Below are positions 17,018-26,310 of a stretch of 64,000 nt of DNA, piece by piece. Position 1 is the first letter of the stretch. Each line of letters begins with the position of its first letter. The stretch is from Crocinitomicaceae bacterium (lineage in GTDB: Bacteria; Bacteroidota; Bacteroidia; Flavobacteriales_D; Crocinitomicaceae), in NCBI GenBank assembly GCA_029252405.1, contig JAQXBM010000022.1, positions 62,001 through 126,000 on the forward strand, written 5' to 3'. Below the pieces are notes generated by a model that made no database searches, was not told the origin of the DNA, and worked only from the letters and a program-made list of their open reading frames with translations. The position numbers and the translations under genes were made by a program.

Positions 17018-17674
17018 CTACAGTTCGGACAGTTCAAATTTGAGATTCGTTCGAGCGTTCTCTTCCCAGAGATTTTGAAAGAGCTCTGTTTTGTAAATCT
17101 TATCCATTTCGAGGAAGTGCTTCAAGACTTTTTTACGTCCCTTTTTGTAAAGGAAATCAGGATAAATTTTGTACTCTTTTCGTATTTGCTTCGTGTATTC
17201 GAGGTAACTTTCTTGTTTCACGGCAAGGATGGAGAGATCAATATCCAAGAGAAATTCGGCATCGAAAGTGGATAGATTCTCGGTCAAAGTGTGCGTTTTT
17301 GTGGCAATAATCAATTGGAAGCATTCTTCAATAAGATCATTGTCTAATCCGAGTTTAGTTAAATGATCCCTGGCTAAATCAGCACTTTTTTCCTCGTTGT
17401 CGCTCTTCGCCGCGTCGTAAATTGCATCGTGATACCAAATCACCCAGAAAATGGTACGCGGTGATTTGAGCAAGTGTTGATGTTCCTCAGCAAGTTTTAG
17501 AAGTGCCTCAATATGATTCAACGTATGATAGTGCCTTCCGGCGGAATTGTACAAAATCGTGAGCTCAAGGAAAAACGCATTACTGACTTCCGGTAAACCT
17601 TGAGTTAATTCCTTCCAATTGCTCCGCAGGTAATCTGAGACTTCACCTTGAGTCGAATTTTCACTAGTACTCAT
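17018..17674 (-). CDS. Predicted HD-superfamily metal-dependent phosphohydrolase
   Basis: About 218 residues of an all-helical HD fold. The conserved elements are RHYHTLNHI (near residue 44), the HD dyad in WVIWYHDAIYD and the later IATKTH and LLDIDLSIL segments, matching the uncharacterised HD family often annotated as an N-methyl-D-aspartate receptor NMDAR2C-like protein. The substrate is unknown. I prefer the start MSTSENST (ending at 17674) to the upstream ATG at 17755, because the upstream segment carries a terminator hairpin belonging to the next gene. Confidence 0.82.
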   Translation of the reverse strand: MSTSENSTQGEVSDYLRSNWKELTQGLPEVSNAFFLELTILYNSAGRHYHTLNHIEALLKLAEEHQHLLKSPRTIFWVIWYHDAIYDAAKSDNEEKSADLARDHLTKLGLDNDLIEECFQLIIATKTHTLTENLSTFDAEFLLDIDLSILAVKQESYLEYTKQIRKEYKIYPDFLYKKGRKKVLKHFLEMDKIYKTELFQNLWEENARTNLKFELSEL

Positions 17675-17716
17675 CACAGTTGTTTTGTTCAAATTTAACC
17701 CAATAAATTCGATCGA

Positions 17717-17756
17717 GGAAAAAATAGAAAGGTGCAATTCAGAATTGAATCGCACC
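17717..17756 (-). terminator. Minus-strand terminator behind the broken anchor-V gene
   Basis: On the minus strand GGTGCGATTC (17756-17747) pairs with GAATTGCACC (17740-17731) with one mismatch and a 6-base loop, then TTTCTATTTTTT follows. It lies about 23 bp after the end of the disrupted gene at 17779. Confidence 0.75.
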
Positions 17757-17778
17757 TTTTGTGTTTGATAAGAGTATA

Positions 17779-18662
17779 TTATTTGGAGAGAATTCGCATG
17801 GTTGATGATGTTGAAGTATTTCCAACAAACAAGTGAACAACATAGAGATCATTGTTAAGATCAGCGGGAAGTTGAATTTTCTGAAGGTTGTCGCCAGTAT
17901 CTGTATTCCCGAGCATTCTCGTCATTACAGATTTACCATTCAGATCGACTAAGTTGATGAACATTACATCGTCCAGTTGAGTGTTCAAGTTGATGTGAAG
18001 CTGGTTTCCTTCGGCTGAATACGCAACTTCAAAATTGGAAATAGCCGATGTTTGTTCGTTGATGCTGAGAGCCCTTCAAAGGTATATTGAGAAGTGAAAA
18101 TTGCATCATTTTCCGCTCCTCCGTTGCCATCTGCTAAATTCGAAGCAACATAGAAACGTACCGGTCCAATATCCGTAGTTGGAGCATCCCATTGCCATTC
18201 GCATCCTGGATTTCCCTCATCACTGCTCATCGATGTATGACTGGCATATTTACGATTGTTTGCACTGGGTTGAATTACTTTCGTTTCATTATTCGTCTCA
18301 ATAAAGTTTCCCGCCATTTCATCATTCACCAAATCCAATACAGTCGCCTGAAAGCCTTCTTTGACATCTCCGCTATTTAGTTCTAAACGAACTGTGTAGG
18401 TCTGACCGGGGACATAATCGGAAACAGCTGTACCACCTTGAGATACGATAAACTAATGTTGGGCGTCTCCATTTTGAAGTGATCCATCATGACAATCATA
18501 GCATGTACTTTCACCTGGAGCGCCAGAAGCGCCAGCAAATATTCCAACTGAGAATCGTGATTGCGCTTCAGAATTATACGCTTCAAAGGACCGCGAACTC
18601 TCCTTTTGCACAGATGTGAGTCCTACAAACGCCAAGAGACTGATAAATAACACTTTACTCAT
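17779..18662 (-). pseudogene. Disrupted secreted protein: choice-of-anchor V/Reeler-like domain with CxxCH and T9SS tail
   Basis: Translation from the ATG ending at 18662 gives a signal peptide (MSKVLFISLLAFVGLTS), then GAPGESTCYDCHDG, the hallmark of the anchor-V family with a haem-like CxxCH. An in-frame TAG at 18453-18455 interrupts it. Past the stop, in the same frame, the protein continues sensibly (VSQGGTAVSDYVPGQTYTV, then VRFYVASNLADGNGG). Near 18050-18070 the frame shifts by one base; the other frame then reads SNFEVAYSAEGNQLHINLN and ends in a T9SS-like tail (STSSTMRILSK). The whole would be about 293 residues. One nonsense and one frameshift mutation point to decay, or to two sequence errors. 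Confidence 0.8.
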
Positions 18663-18914
18663 AATAACTTCGTTTTAGACAAAGATATAGGAAAGCAAAA
18701 GTTATAGACATGTACATTTGGGAGTAAAGCATGCACAATTGAACTTGAAATTCTAAAGGCAAAATAGGTCAATGCATACTGTGAATAGATCAAAACGACA
18801 CTTAAGGGTTTTAAAAACCTGATTTTCCGTTTAATTATTAGGTTTATGTAAAGCAGGAAAGAGAATTAAACCGCTCTAAGTTCCTGAAATATTACTTACT
18901 AAAACTTCTTCTCT

Positions 18915-20790
18915 ATGATTAAACTTGTACTTTTCACACTCGCTTTTTGTTCCTTTTCCGTTTCGGCTCAGACGTATTTTGAGGAGGACTTTAATAACCA
19001 ATTTCTATTTACCAATTGGCAGAATATCGACAATGATTCTGATCCCAGCGGGAACTATGACGATTGGAGCAATATCCAATTTACCGCGGACTTCCCAGAA
19101 TTTGAGGAAGGATAGGCAACATCTTTTTCCAGAGTTAATGGAACACCATACACTCCAGACCATACGCTAATCTCTCCTTTAATCGATCTCAGCACGGCAT
19201 CTGCATCTGGACTGAGTTTACTTTATCAGGTGGGTATCGTGGTTGATGCGCCAAACTCCAACGAACATTATTCGGTATATGTGATCACTTCTAATACTTT
19301 GAGTGCAGTGCTTAGCGCAACTCCTTTGTTGAGTGAGACTTTACCCGATGGCATCGGAATTCACAGCCGTTACATCGATGTTTCGGGCTTCGCTGGACAG
19401 CAGGTTTACCTTGCGATTCGTCATCACTATTGCACGGATGAAGGGTTGTTGGTTGTTGACAACATTACCACCTCTTGATGCAGCACTTTCATCTGTTGAG
19501 TTACCGAGATTTGCATTAGTTGGATCGAATAATATGGTGAATGTTAATGTGAAAAACGAAGGGTCTACAGAGATCACGGATCTCACTATAAACTGGAATG
19601 ATGGAACGGATCACATTGCGAACATTCCAACGTCCATTCTTCCGGGAGCTACTGCAACCGTATCTCACCCAACGACTTTTACGGAACCTTCCGTCGTGGA
19701 GAAGAATATTCTTGTCTCGATAACAGAAGTGAATGGTGGGCTTGATGGCAATCTGGCGAATAATTCAGGAAGCACATTGTTCAATACGATTTCACAATCT
19801 CCTCCAAGAAATGTAGTGATGGAGGAAGGCACAGGTACATGGTGTACATGGTGTCCTGCGGGCATAGTCGCTTTAGAGGAGATGCTCACGAATTTCCCAA
19901 ATGACCTAATTGGAGTAGCTGTGCATAGCGGCGACCCGATGGAAGTTACAGGTTATGGAGGCTATTTTAGCTCGTTTCCTTCATTCGATATTGATCGCGT
20001 ATTTCAAGGTGTGTCAGCAACGACATACGCATTGGAAAACTACTTTTTACAGCGACAAGCAATTGAGGCACCCGCTACCGTGGGAGGAACGTATTCAGTG
20101 AGCGGAACCGCTTTATCAGTCAATGCGACTTCCGAATTTTGGACGAACCTATCATCCATTGATTATAGATTAGCAGTTGTGGTGGTTGAAGACAGTGTAA
20201 CAGGTACAAGCTCTGATTACGATCAAGCGAATGGATACTCGGGTGGTGCTTTTGGCACTGTAGGCGGATATGAGTTATTGCCGAATCCCGTTCCTTCATC
20301 ACAAATGGTTTATGATCATGTGGCAAGAAAGTTATTAGGAGGGTATGCGGGTCAAAATTTTTCTGTGCCGACCTCAGTCACTGATGGACAAATGGTTTCA
20401 TATTCGTACAACATTACACTTGGCGCCGAAATCAATACGGATAATCTTCATGCCTACGCCATATTATTATATCATTCTACCGGCGAAATTATTAATGCTG
20501 GCCCATTGCAGAAAGTATTGACCGTGGCAGAGGAAGCAAATGACATTGAGTTGTTGGTTTATCCAAACCCTGCGGATGAGAATTTCAATGTGCAATTTAC
20601 AGCAGCTGGAGAAAAGTATGAGATCAACATAACAGATTTGCAAGGTAGAAACGTATCCACGATGACTTTGGAAGAATCGTATGTATTGCAGCATCATACC
20701 GTCGATGTATCTGCATTGGCTCCTGGAAATTATATGCTTAGCGTTGCGAGCAGCAATGGATCATTCAGTCAAATGGTAACGGTAAAATAG
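18915..20790 (+). pseudogene. Disrupted secreted protein: choice-of-anchor J domain, Omp28-like thioredoxin-type domain, T9SS tail
   Basis: The ATG at 18915 starts a signal peptide (MIKLVLFTLAFCSFSVSAQ) and an anchor-J domain (YFEEDFNNQFLFTNWQNID). An in-frame TAG at 19113-19115 breaks it, after which the same frame continues sensibly (TPDHTLISPLIDLS ... AIRHHYCTDEGLLVVDNIT). Near 19470 the frame changes and carries on as PLDAALSSVELPRFALVG, an Omp28-related region with the redox motif TWCTWCPAG (about 19840) and a C-terminal T9SS domain beginning VYPNPADENF. The last 430 codons are intact. As in its divergent neighbour, there is exactly one TAG and one frameshift. The 252 bp between the two genes holds both promoters but I see no clear consensus there. 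Confidence 0.82.
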
Positions 20791-20819
20791 TAAAGAATTA
20801 CACTGATTTGGGAGTGGTT

Positions 20820-21392
20820 TTAATAAATCACTCCTAAATTCAATCCAAACACTGCTGCTCGATCATAATCAAGGTAATTGGGTCGAATATCATGCTCGTA
20901 AAACAATCCAGCGATGAAGTTTTTGTACGTAAAATTCGTCGTGATTCTACCAGCTAATTTCCATGCATTCAATTCCATTTTATGCGGAATCCAAATTTGA
21001 TCATTGAGCGAAAAGTAATTTCTTAATCCAATCTGAACATCCCATTTTTTCTTCGCGCTTTTGTGCAAGTAATAATATTGACTTAGGTCAAATTGAAAAT
21101 GATTCAAATTTACGTAGCCGAATTCTTTGGAGTTGTCCGTATAGCGCACAAAATAGTCTGAGGTTTTTTCTAAACCAATACCCAATTCGTTCCCAAATCG
21201 GCGCTTGGAAACACGCCCAAAAAAGTACGCTTCGAAGAAATGAATTTCCGTGTATTTTGAGTTGAGGTCGAAGCTTGGGTTGAGATGAAACTCATCTTTG
21301 AATCCCACTTTTGCTCCAACTTCCAAATGGTGCTGTTGGCTCAATCCGAAGAAAGAGGAGAATAGAAATATGACGGTTACAATATGCTTCAT
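20820..21392 (-). CDS. Uncharacterised outer-membrane beta-barrel-like protein, third gene of the sulfatase operon
   Basis: A cleavable signal peptide (MKHIVTVIFLFSSFFGLSQ) is followed by alternating aromatic and polar strands ending in a terminal aromatic residue (GLNLGVIY), typical of a small outer-membrane barrel of the DUF2490 type. Its ATG overlaps the stop of the preceding FGE-like gene (ATGA), so the two are translationally coupled. That context suggests transport or surface display linked to the sulfatase, which is inference. A weak hairpin (GGAGTG/CACTCC, 20811-20834) overlaps the end of the gene. Confidence 0.65.
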   Translation of the reverse strand: MKHIVTVIFLFSSFFGLSQQHHLEVGAKVGFKDEFHLNPSFDLNSKYTEIHFFEAYFFGRVSKRRFGNELGIGLEKTSDYFVRYTDNSKEFGYVNLNHFQFDLSQYYYLHKSAKKKWDVQIGLRNYFSLNDQIWIPHKMELNAWKLAGRITTNFTYKNFIAGLFYEHDIRPNYLDYDRAAVFGLNLGVIY

Positions 21393-22234
21393 TTCTTGTC
21401 TTTCACAACTCTAAATCCAATATGAAAATAGGCCGCCGATTGCTCAACGCTTTGTCGTGCTTCAGGTCGATATCCAGCGCAATGTCCGGCCTGACAGAGA
21501 AAAGACCCTCCTTTGATCACGCGCAAGGTATCTGTAGCATCCATTTTATCTGGGTCATAGCTTCTTCCTTTGTACGCATCGAAAGGCTCAGTAGTGCTCA
21601 TCAACGCACGTTTATAGTGGATCTCTGAATTGTATACATCCGCACACAATTCCCAAACATTTCCAGATTGATGATGAATTCCCAATTCATTCGCTTCGAA
21701 GGAGAGAATATCAACAGGTCGTGGATGCGTTGCATCAGCAGTAGTGATGTTCATTTGGGTTGAGTCCGATTTACCTAATTTTGCTGCATATTCCCATTCT
21801 ATTTCCGTTGGAAGACGACAATCGGCCCAAGTGCAATAGGCGAGAGCATCGTTATAGCTTATTTGAACAACGGGCAAAACGAGCCATTGTTCCGGATCCA
21901 CAGGTTTTCCTTCGGGCGTGCGCCAATTTGCATTTTCGATGAGGTTCCATTCTCCATCTTCATAGACAAAACCGCCATTCTTTTCCGCGTCAGTTACATA
22001 ACCTGTTTTGTTCACGAAAAACTCAAACAATTGATTGCTTACTTCTGTCGCGGCGAGCTTAAATTCATTCACTGAGCAGGGAACTGCCGGACTTTCGTTT
22101 TCCTGTCCGTCTTCAGAACCAAAAAAGAATTGACCAGCAGGAATCAACACTGGCTGCTTGTTTTGATAGGTCAACGCTCCAGTGCAGCTGACAAGCATCG
22201 AAAACAGAAGGACTGTATAAATGAAGTTTCTCAT
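21389..22234 (-). CDS. Formylglycine-generating enzyme-like lipoprotein (FGE-sulfatase domain)
   Basis: FGE converts a Cys in the CxPxR motif of sulfatases into formylglycine, the catalytic residue. This protein (281 residues) has the FGE-sulfatase fold: IPAGQFFFGSEDG, LAYCTWADCRLPTEIEWEYA, SGNVWELCADVYNS and GGSFLCQAGHC. The last carries Cys247 and Cys252, matching the two copper-binding active-site cysteines of aerobic FGE, so it is likely to be a true FGE and not just a fold relative. The start at 22234 gives a lipoprotein signal ending LFSMLVSC (Cys17). The start overlaps the sulfatase stop (ATGA), coupling the two. Confidence 0.88.
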   Translation of the reverse strand: MRNFIYTVLLFSMLVSCTGALTYQNKQPVLIPAGQFFFGSEDGQENESPAVPCSVNEFKLAATEVSNQLFEFFVNKTGYVTDAEKNGGFVYEDGEWNLIENANWRTPEGKPVDPEQWLVLPVVQISYNDALAYCTWADCRLPTEIEWEYAAKLGKSDSTQMNITTADATHPRPVDILSFEANELGIHHQSGNVWELCADVYNSEIHYKRALMSTTEPFDAYKGRSYDPDKMDATDTLRVIKGGSFLCQAGHCAGYRPEARQSVEQSAAYFHIGFRVVKDKK

Positions 22235-23844
22235 GCCGGAAAATAATATGTTTTGTCGCCAATAATGAACTTGCGATCCATGATGCGCGGCCACAAATAA
22301 TCATCGGGTAATTCGGCGTTCCATTCGTCAAAAAAGCGAAGCAGTTTCGAACGTTCTTCTGAATTCAGATCACTCAAATCGATTTCTTCCGAAAGGTCAT
22401 TCTCCAAATTATAGAGGTGCAGCCAATCGTCACGCGTGCTCATGATCAACTTCCATTTTTTGTAGCGAATCGCATGAATATGATCCGTTCTCCAATAGAT
22501 TTTTTCGTGTGGTTCGTTCGATTTTTCACCAGAAACGAAGGGCAATAAATTCACCCCGTCCCATTTCTTTGATCTAACTGCTGGATTCGTCAAGTCCACT
22601 TCGCAAGCTGCAACAGTAGTCGCAAAAATATCCAATGCTGACACCGGATAATTGTAGACTACATTTTCGGGCAGATGTCCTTTCCATTGCATCATGAATG
22701 GAACGTTCACGCCTCCCTCAAAATGGGTAATTTTCCCTCCTTTGAAAGGACCGTTTTCCGTTGCACCTGTGTATGACGCTCCACCGTTATCAGAGATAAA
22801 ATAAACAATCGTGTTTTCTTCCAGTCCTTGCGACTTCAATTCATTCATCACCTCACCAATGGAATCATCCAAAGCTTTAATCATGGCTAAATACACGCGC
22901 TTGTTTTCGTCTTTGATATGAGAAAATTGATCGTAGTAATTCTGTGGGGCTTGAAACGGAACATGCGGAGCATTGAAGGACAAGTACAAAAAGAAGTTTG
23001 AATCTTTATGGCTCGAAATGTACGATTTCGCCTTATCACGAATGGCAAAAGTCAGGTATTCATCTTCTTGAACTACTTTATTGTTTTCTCGAATCGTGGC
23101 ATTGTCGTTCCGCTTCATTCCCCATTGATGTTTCGCACTTAAGTCATCGTGGATATGGTTCACATAACCTGGCGTCTTCTGCTCGGGAGTGTAGAGCGAA
23201 AAAGCCCCGTAAAATCCATATTGATAATCGAATCCGCGATTGTTTGGGAGATGTTCGTTCCCATGTCCCAAATGCCATTTTCCAATAATCCCTGTTGAGT
23301 AGCCCGATGCTTTGAGAATTTCCGCTAGATTAATTTCATCTTGAGGAATTCCCTGATGCTCTATTTCTTCAGGATTTGGATAAGAAGGAGGGGTGCTGAC
23401 TTTCCAATCGCCAAGACGCTTTGCTTTTTTACCCGCTGCGTACTCCAATTTATTCGTAGGATAAAACTCCATAGGCTGCGTTTCGAATCCATATCGCTGT
23501 TGGTATTTCCCCGTTAGAATTCCAGCTCTGGATGGAGCGCAAATAGGTGCGGTCACATAGGCATCTTTGAATCGGATTCCGTTTTCGCCAATTGCATCGA
23601 TGTTGGGCGTTTCGATATGCGTGGCACCGTATCCAGAAACTTCATACTTACCTAAATCATCTGCCATGATCAGAATGATGTTCGGTTTCTTTTTATCCTT
23701 TTGAGTCTTGATCGAAGCGAGTATTTCCTTCTTTTCCTGTATTCCTTTCGCATCAGGAACAATATCCCACTTGTCATCGGCAGTTGAAATACCGCAACTT
23801 GAAACGAGCAGTAAACTAAGGAAAGGAAAGAGAATTTTTTTCAT
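22231..23844 (-). CDS. Sulfatase, lipoprotein
   Basis: Formylglycine-dependent sulfatase of 537 residues. The signal peptide ends in LLLVSSC (Cys17), a lipoprotein anchor. The core begins PNIILIMADDLG (metal-binding Asp pair near residue 61-62), and the modification motif is CAPSR at residues 102-106, where Cys102 becomes formylglycine. Later parts (GIIGKWHLGH, NAPHVPFQAP and YFISDNGGASYTG) are conserved sulfatase segments. It is the first gene of a three-gene unit with the FGE and a barrel protein. The substrate is unknown; sulfated polysaccharide or sulfolipid breakdown is the common role in marine Bacteroidota. Confidence 0.95.
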   Translation of the reverse strand: MKKILFPFLSLLLVSSCGISTADDKWDIVPDAKGIQEKKEILASIKTQKDKKKPNIILIMADDLGKYEVSGYGATHIETPNIDAIGENGIRFKDAYVTAPICAPSRAGILTGKYQQRYGFETQPMEFYPTNKLEYAAGKKAKRLGDWKVSTPPSYPNPEEIEHQGIPQDEINLAEILKASGYSTGIIGKWHLGHGNEHLPNNRGFDYQYGFYGAFSLYTPEQKTPGYVNHIHDDLSAKHQWGMKRNDNATIRENNKVVQEDEYLTFAIRDKAKSYISSHKDSNFFLYLSFNAPHVPFQAPQNYYDQFSHIKDENKRVYLAMIKALDDSIGEVMNELKSQGLEENTIVYFISDNGGASYTGATENGPFKGGKITHFEGGVNVPFMMQWKGHLPENVVYNYPVSALDIFATTVAACEVDLTNPAVRSKKWDGVNLLPFVSGEKSNEPHEKIYWRTDHIHAIRYKKWKLIMSTRDDWLHLYNLENDLSEEIDLSDLNSEERSKLLRFFDEWNAELPDDYLWPRIMDRKFIIGDKTYYFPA

Positions 23845-23888
23845 CAGCCCCTAAAGATAAACATTCGGGTGAACTGGAATTCAAGCAC

Positions 23889-23917
23889 AAAAAAAGGCGA
23901 ACCATCAGATCCGCCTT
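23889..23917 (-). terminator. Terminator of the DUF4412 gene
   Basis: On the minus strand AAGGCG (23917-23912) pairs with CGCCTT (23899-23894), followed by a run of T. It lies 22 bp after the stop codon at 23939. Confidence 0.8.
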
Positions 23918-23938
23918 AACTATTTTTGTTGGAATAGA

Positions 23939-24607
23939 TTACATTCCCATAGAGCTGAACTCCTCAAACGTCATTTCCTCGTATCCGTCTGGAACAGTCA
24001 TTTCGAATTTCGAAGCCTTCGTTGCGTTATCCAATGATGTTTCCACTTTAGATGCGGTAAACGACATAACTAGTCCTTCACGATCAGTTGAGTACTCAAG
24101 AGCAAGTCCTGGAAGTTGAGCAATCGCTGATTTGCTATCAGTAGTCGCTGTTTCAATTTCCTCTGTGTACCAGTATTCCATTTCATTACCGTCTTCGTCA
24201 GTAACAACTGCTTTCTTACACTTGTATCCAGCAATTTCTTTCTTCTCTTTGGTTAAAGTAACCGTGTACTCAGGAGCCTCTTCTTCTTTGACATCCATTT
24301 CTTCAGAACTTGTTACAATGGCTTTATTTCCCATCATTCCTCCCATCAAAATGAGCACTTCTCCAGAAACGTTATCTACAACAGTTGACATTGACATCAT
24401 TGATCCCATGTCCAATTCTGTGCGTGCTTTGTCATCCGAGAAGTACAAGTCCATTGAGCTTCCGTTCATCATCATCACAGCCATTGCCATCTCTTCTTTG
24501 TCGCTGGAAACCTCTATGTCATAAGAAACAGATCCCTCCTTCATTTGAGCAAATGACATAACCGAAGTTAGAATCGTCACTGCAAATAATACTACTAATT
24601 TTTTCAT
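23939..24607 (-). CDS. DUF4412 family secreted protein
   Basis: A signal peptide ends at about residue 20 (VMSFAQ). The rest is a beta-rich DUF4412 domain with EGSVSYDIEVSS at the start and the KKEIAGYKCKKAVV and MEYWYTEEI segments typical of the family. Residues about 40-75 and 87-95 are unusually rich in methionine (AMAVMMMNGSSM, MGSMMSMS, LMGGMMG), which could bind copper or reflect oxidation sensitivity; this is speculation. The function of the family is unknown; it is widespread in the periplasm of Bacteroidota. Confidence 0.75.
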   Translation of the reverse strand: MKKLVVLFAVTILTSVMSFAQMKEGSVSYDIEVSSDKEEMAMAVMMMNGSSMDLYFSDDKARTELDMGSMMSMSTVVDNVSGEVLILMGGMMGNKAIVTSSEEMDVKEEEAPEYTVTLTKEKKEIAGYKCKKAVVTDEDGNEMEYWYTEEIETATTDSKSAIAQLPGLALEYSTDREGLVMSFTASKVETSLDNATKASKFEMTVPDGYEEMTFEEFSSMGM

Positions 24608-24720
24608 TTTTCGTTTGTTTATTAAGGCAATTTACAAATTTCGAACCAAACTAACCACGATCAATTTTAAGAGGTGAAATCCTCTTTATGAGCGGTTTGA
24701 TTCAAGTTTCATTTATCCCA

Positions 24721-26265
24721 TCAGCCAAAGAATGCCCGATAGATATCATTCCCATTCGCATAGAGTAGCAGTGCAATCAAGAGGAAGAATCCAATTGTTT
24801 GAGCGTACTCTAGCACTTTCTGAGGCGCTTCTTTCCCTGTAATGATTTCGTAGAGCAAGAACACGACATGTCCACCATCCAGTGCTGGAATCGGGAGAAT
24901 GTTCATGAACGCAAGAATGATAGAAATCAGAGCTGTATTCATCCAGAAGCTGTGCCAATCCCACGTTGGACTAAACAAGTTTCCGATCGCTCCGAATCCA
25001 CCTACTGAGCTGGCACCTTTCTTCGTGAATAGGAATTTCAACTGACCTACGTAATCACCGAGTGTTGTCATTCCCATCGAGAATCCACGGCTGATGCTTT
25101 CACCAAAACCGTATTTTATTTCTCGAATGTGCATGGTGTCAGCAGATTGTTCAGACTTAATTTTAAAGCCAAGCATTCCACTTTTGTTCACTTTTAAATT
25201 TAGCGAGACAGTATCCGTACCACGGAGCACCAAAGTTGGAACTCTTTTACCAATACCGTTATAGGCATTCGTAGTTACTTCATCGTAGTAATTGATTTTT
25301 TTACCGTTCATTGCCAAGAACACATCACCTGGGCGAAGATTACTCACGAATGCTGGCATAGCGGCAAACAGTTTTTTCACTTGCGTCCCCTTAATTTTAC
25401 CAGTAATGGTGTCACCTTCACTATCAACATATTGAACGTTTACAGATTTCTTCTCGGCATATTCCGATGAGTGCGTTCCAGGTTTAAGAGAAGCAATCGA
25501 CTTGCCACCGACCTTTAAAATAGTAGATCCTTTTTTGATCTCCAGTTTGTCATTAAAAACCAAGGATCTGTGAACGTATAAATCAACTACTGTGTTCGAT
25601 TTATTTCTCAAGTTGAAAGGTGCCATTGCTCCTTCTTTCTTGAACAATTCGTATTCGATGTTTTCTGGAAGAGAGATGTCCTTTATTGTTCCATCTGCTT
25701 TTTGAACTTTCAAATCATACTGATCGCGAATCATGATTGCACGATTGATGTCTTTGTAATTCTTTACTTTTTCCCCGTTAATTTCCAAAATGTTGTCCCC
25801 AGATTGCAAATCGTATTTCTGCATGTAAGGGTGAATCGACAGTCCATTTTGGAGATCCTTTGTGTGCAGTTCTTGCTCTCCATAACCGAACATCACAAGA
25901 ATGTAAATCACAATACCTACAATAATGTTCACTGTAACACCACCGATCATAACGATTAAACGTTGCCATGCTGGCTTCGAACGGAATTCGTCTGGTTTTG
26001 GTGGAGCCGCGAGTTGTTCTTTGTCCATTGACTCGTCAACCATTCCGGCAATCTTCACATACCCACCGAGTGGAATCCATCCAATTCCCCATTCCGTGTC
26101 TCCAATTTTCTTCTTAACAAGAGAGAACCAAGGATTGAAGAATAAGTAAAATTTCTCAACGCGGATTTTGAACCAGCGCGCTGGTAGGAAGTGCCCTAAT
26201 TCATGTAAAAAGATGAGGATCGACAATGAAAGAATTAACTGCGATGCTTTGATCCAAAATTCCAT
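24721..26265 (-). CDS. rseP: Site-2 intramembrane protease RseP family (M50)
   Basis: Zinc intramembrane protease that releases membrane-bound anti-sigma factors or other tethered proteins. The zinc motif HELGH is at residues 21-25 in the first membrane helix. The second catalytic segment is NILPIPALDGGHVVF near the C-terminus, where the Asp completes the zinc site. Between them are two PDZ-like domains (YDLQSGDNILEINGEKV and NLRPGDVFLAMNGKKI). Length (514) fits the Bacteroidota form. It is followed upstream by a small conserved gene on the same strand. Confidence 0.94.
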   Translation of the reverse strand: MEFWIKASQLILSLSILIFLHELGHFLPARWFKIRVEKFYLFFNPWFSLVKKKIGDTEWGIGWIPLGGYVKIAGMVDESMDKEQLAAPPKPDEFRSKPAWQRLIVMIGGVTVNIIVGIVIYILVMFGYGEQELHTKDLQNGLSIHPYMQKYDLQSGDNILEINGEKVKNYKDINRAIMIRDQYDLKVQKADGTIKDISLPENIEYELFKKEGAMAPFNLRNKSNTVVDLYVHRSLVFNDKLEIKKGSTILKVGGKSIASLKPGTHSSEYAEKKSVNVQYVDSEGDTITGKIKGTQVKKLFAAMPAFVSNLRPGDVFLAMNGKKINYYDEVTTNAYNGIGKRVPTLVLRGTDTVSLNLKVNKSGMLGFKIKSEQSADTMHIREIKYGFGESISRGFSMGMTTLGDYVGQLKFLFTKKGASSVGGFGAIGNLFSPTWDWHSFWMNTALISIILAFMNILPIPALDGGHVVFLLYEIITGKEAPQKVLEYAQTIGFFLLIALLLYANGNDIYRAFFG

Positions 26266-26310
26266 AGGTGTGTTTTAAAAAAGAAGTCAAATATAAGGAT
26301 TAAGTGAGGA

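Noticed and set aside
17675-17755. Longer start for the HD-domain gene at 17755
   Set aside because: The extra segment contains the terminator hairpin of the neighbouring gene and reads unlike the family.
17779-20790. In-frame TAG codons read as amino acids (amber recoding)
   Set aside because: TAG ends other intact genes in this window (for example the DUF1800 gene, the PA-domain gene and the histidine kinase), and both broken genes also have frameshifts, which recoding would not explain.
24721-26265. RseP gene as part of a sigma/anti-sigma locus
   Set aside because: No sigma or anti-sigma gene is adjacent; the ECF pair in this window is about 14 kb away and unconnected by gene order.
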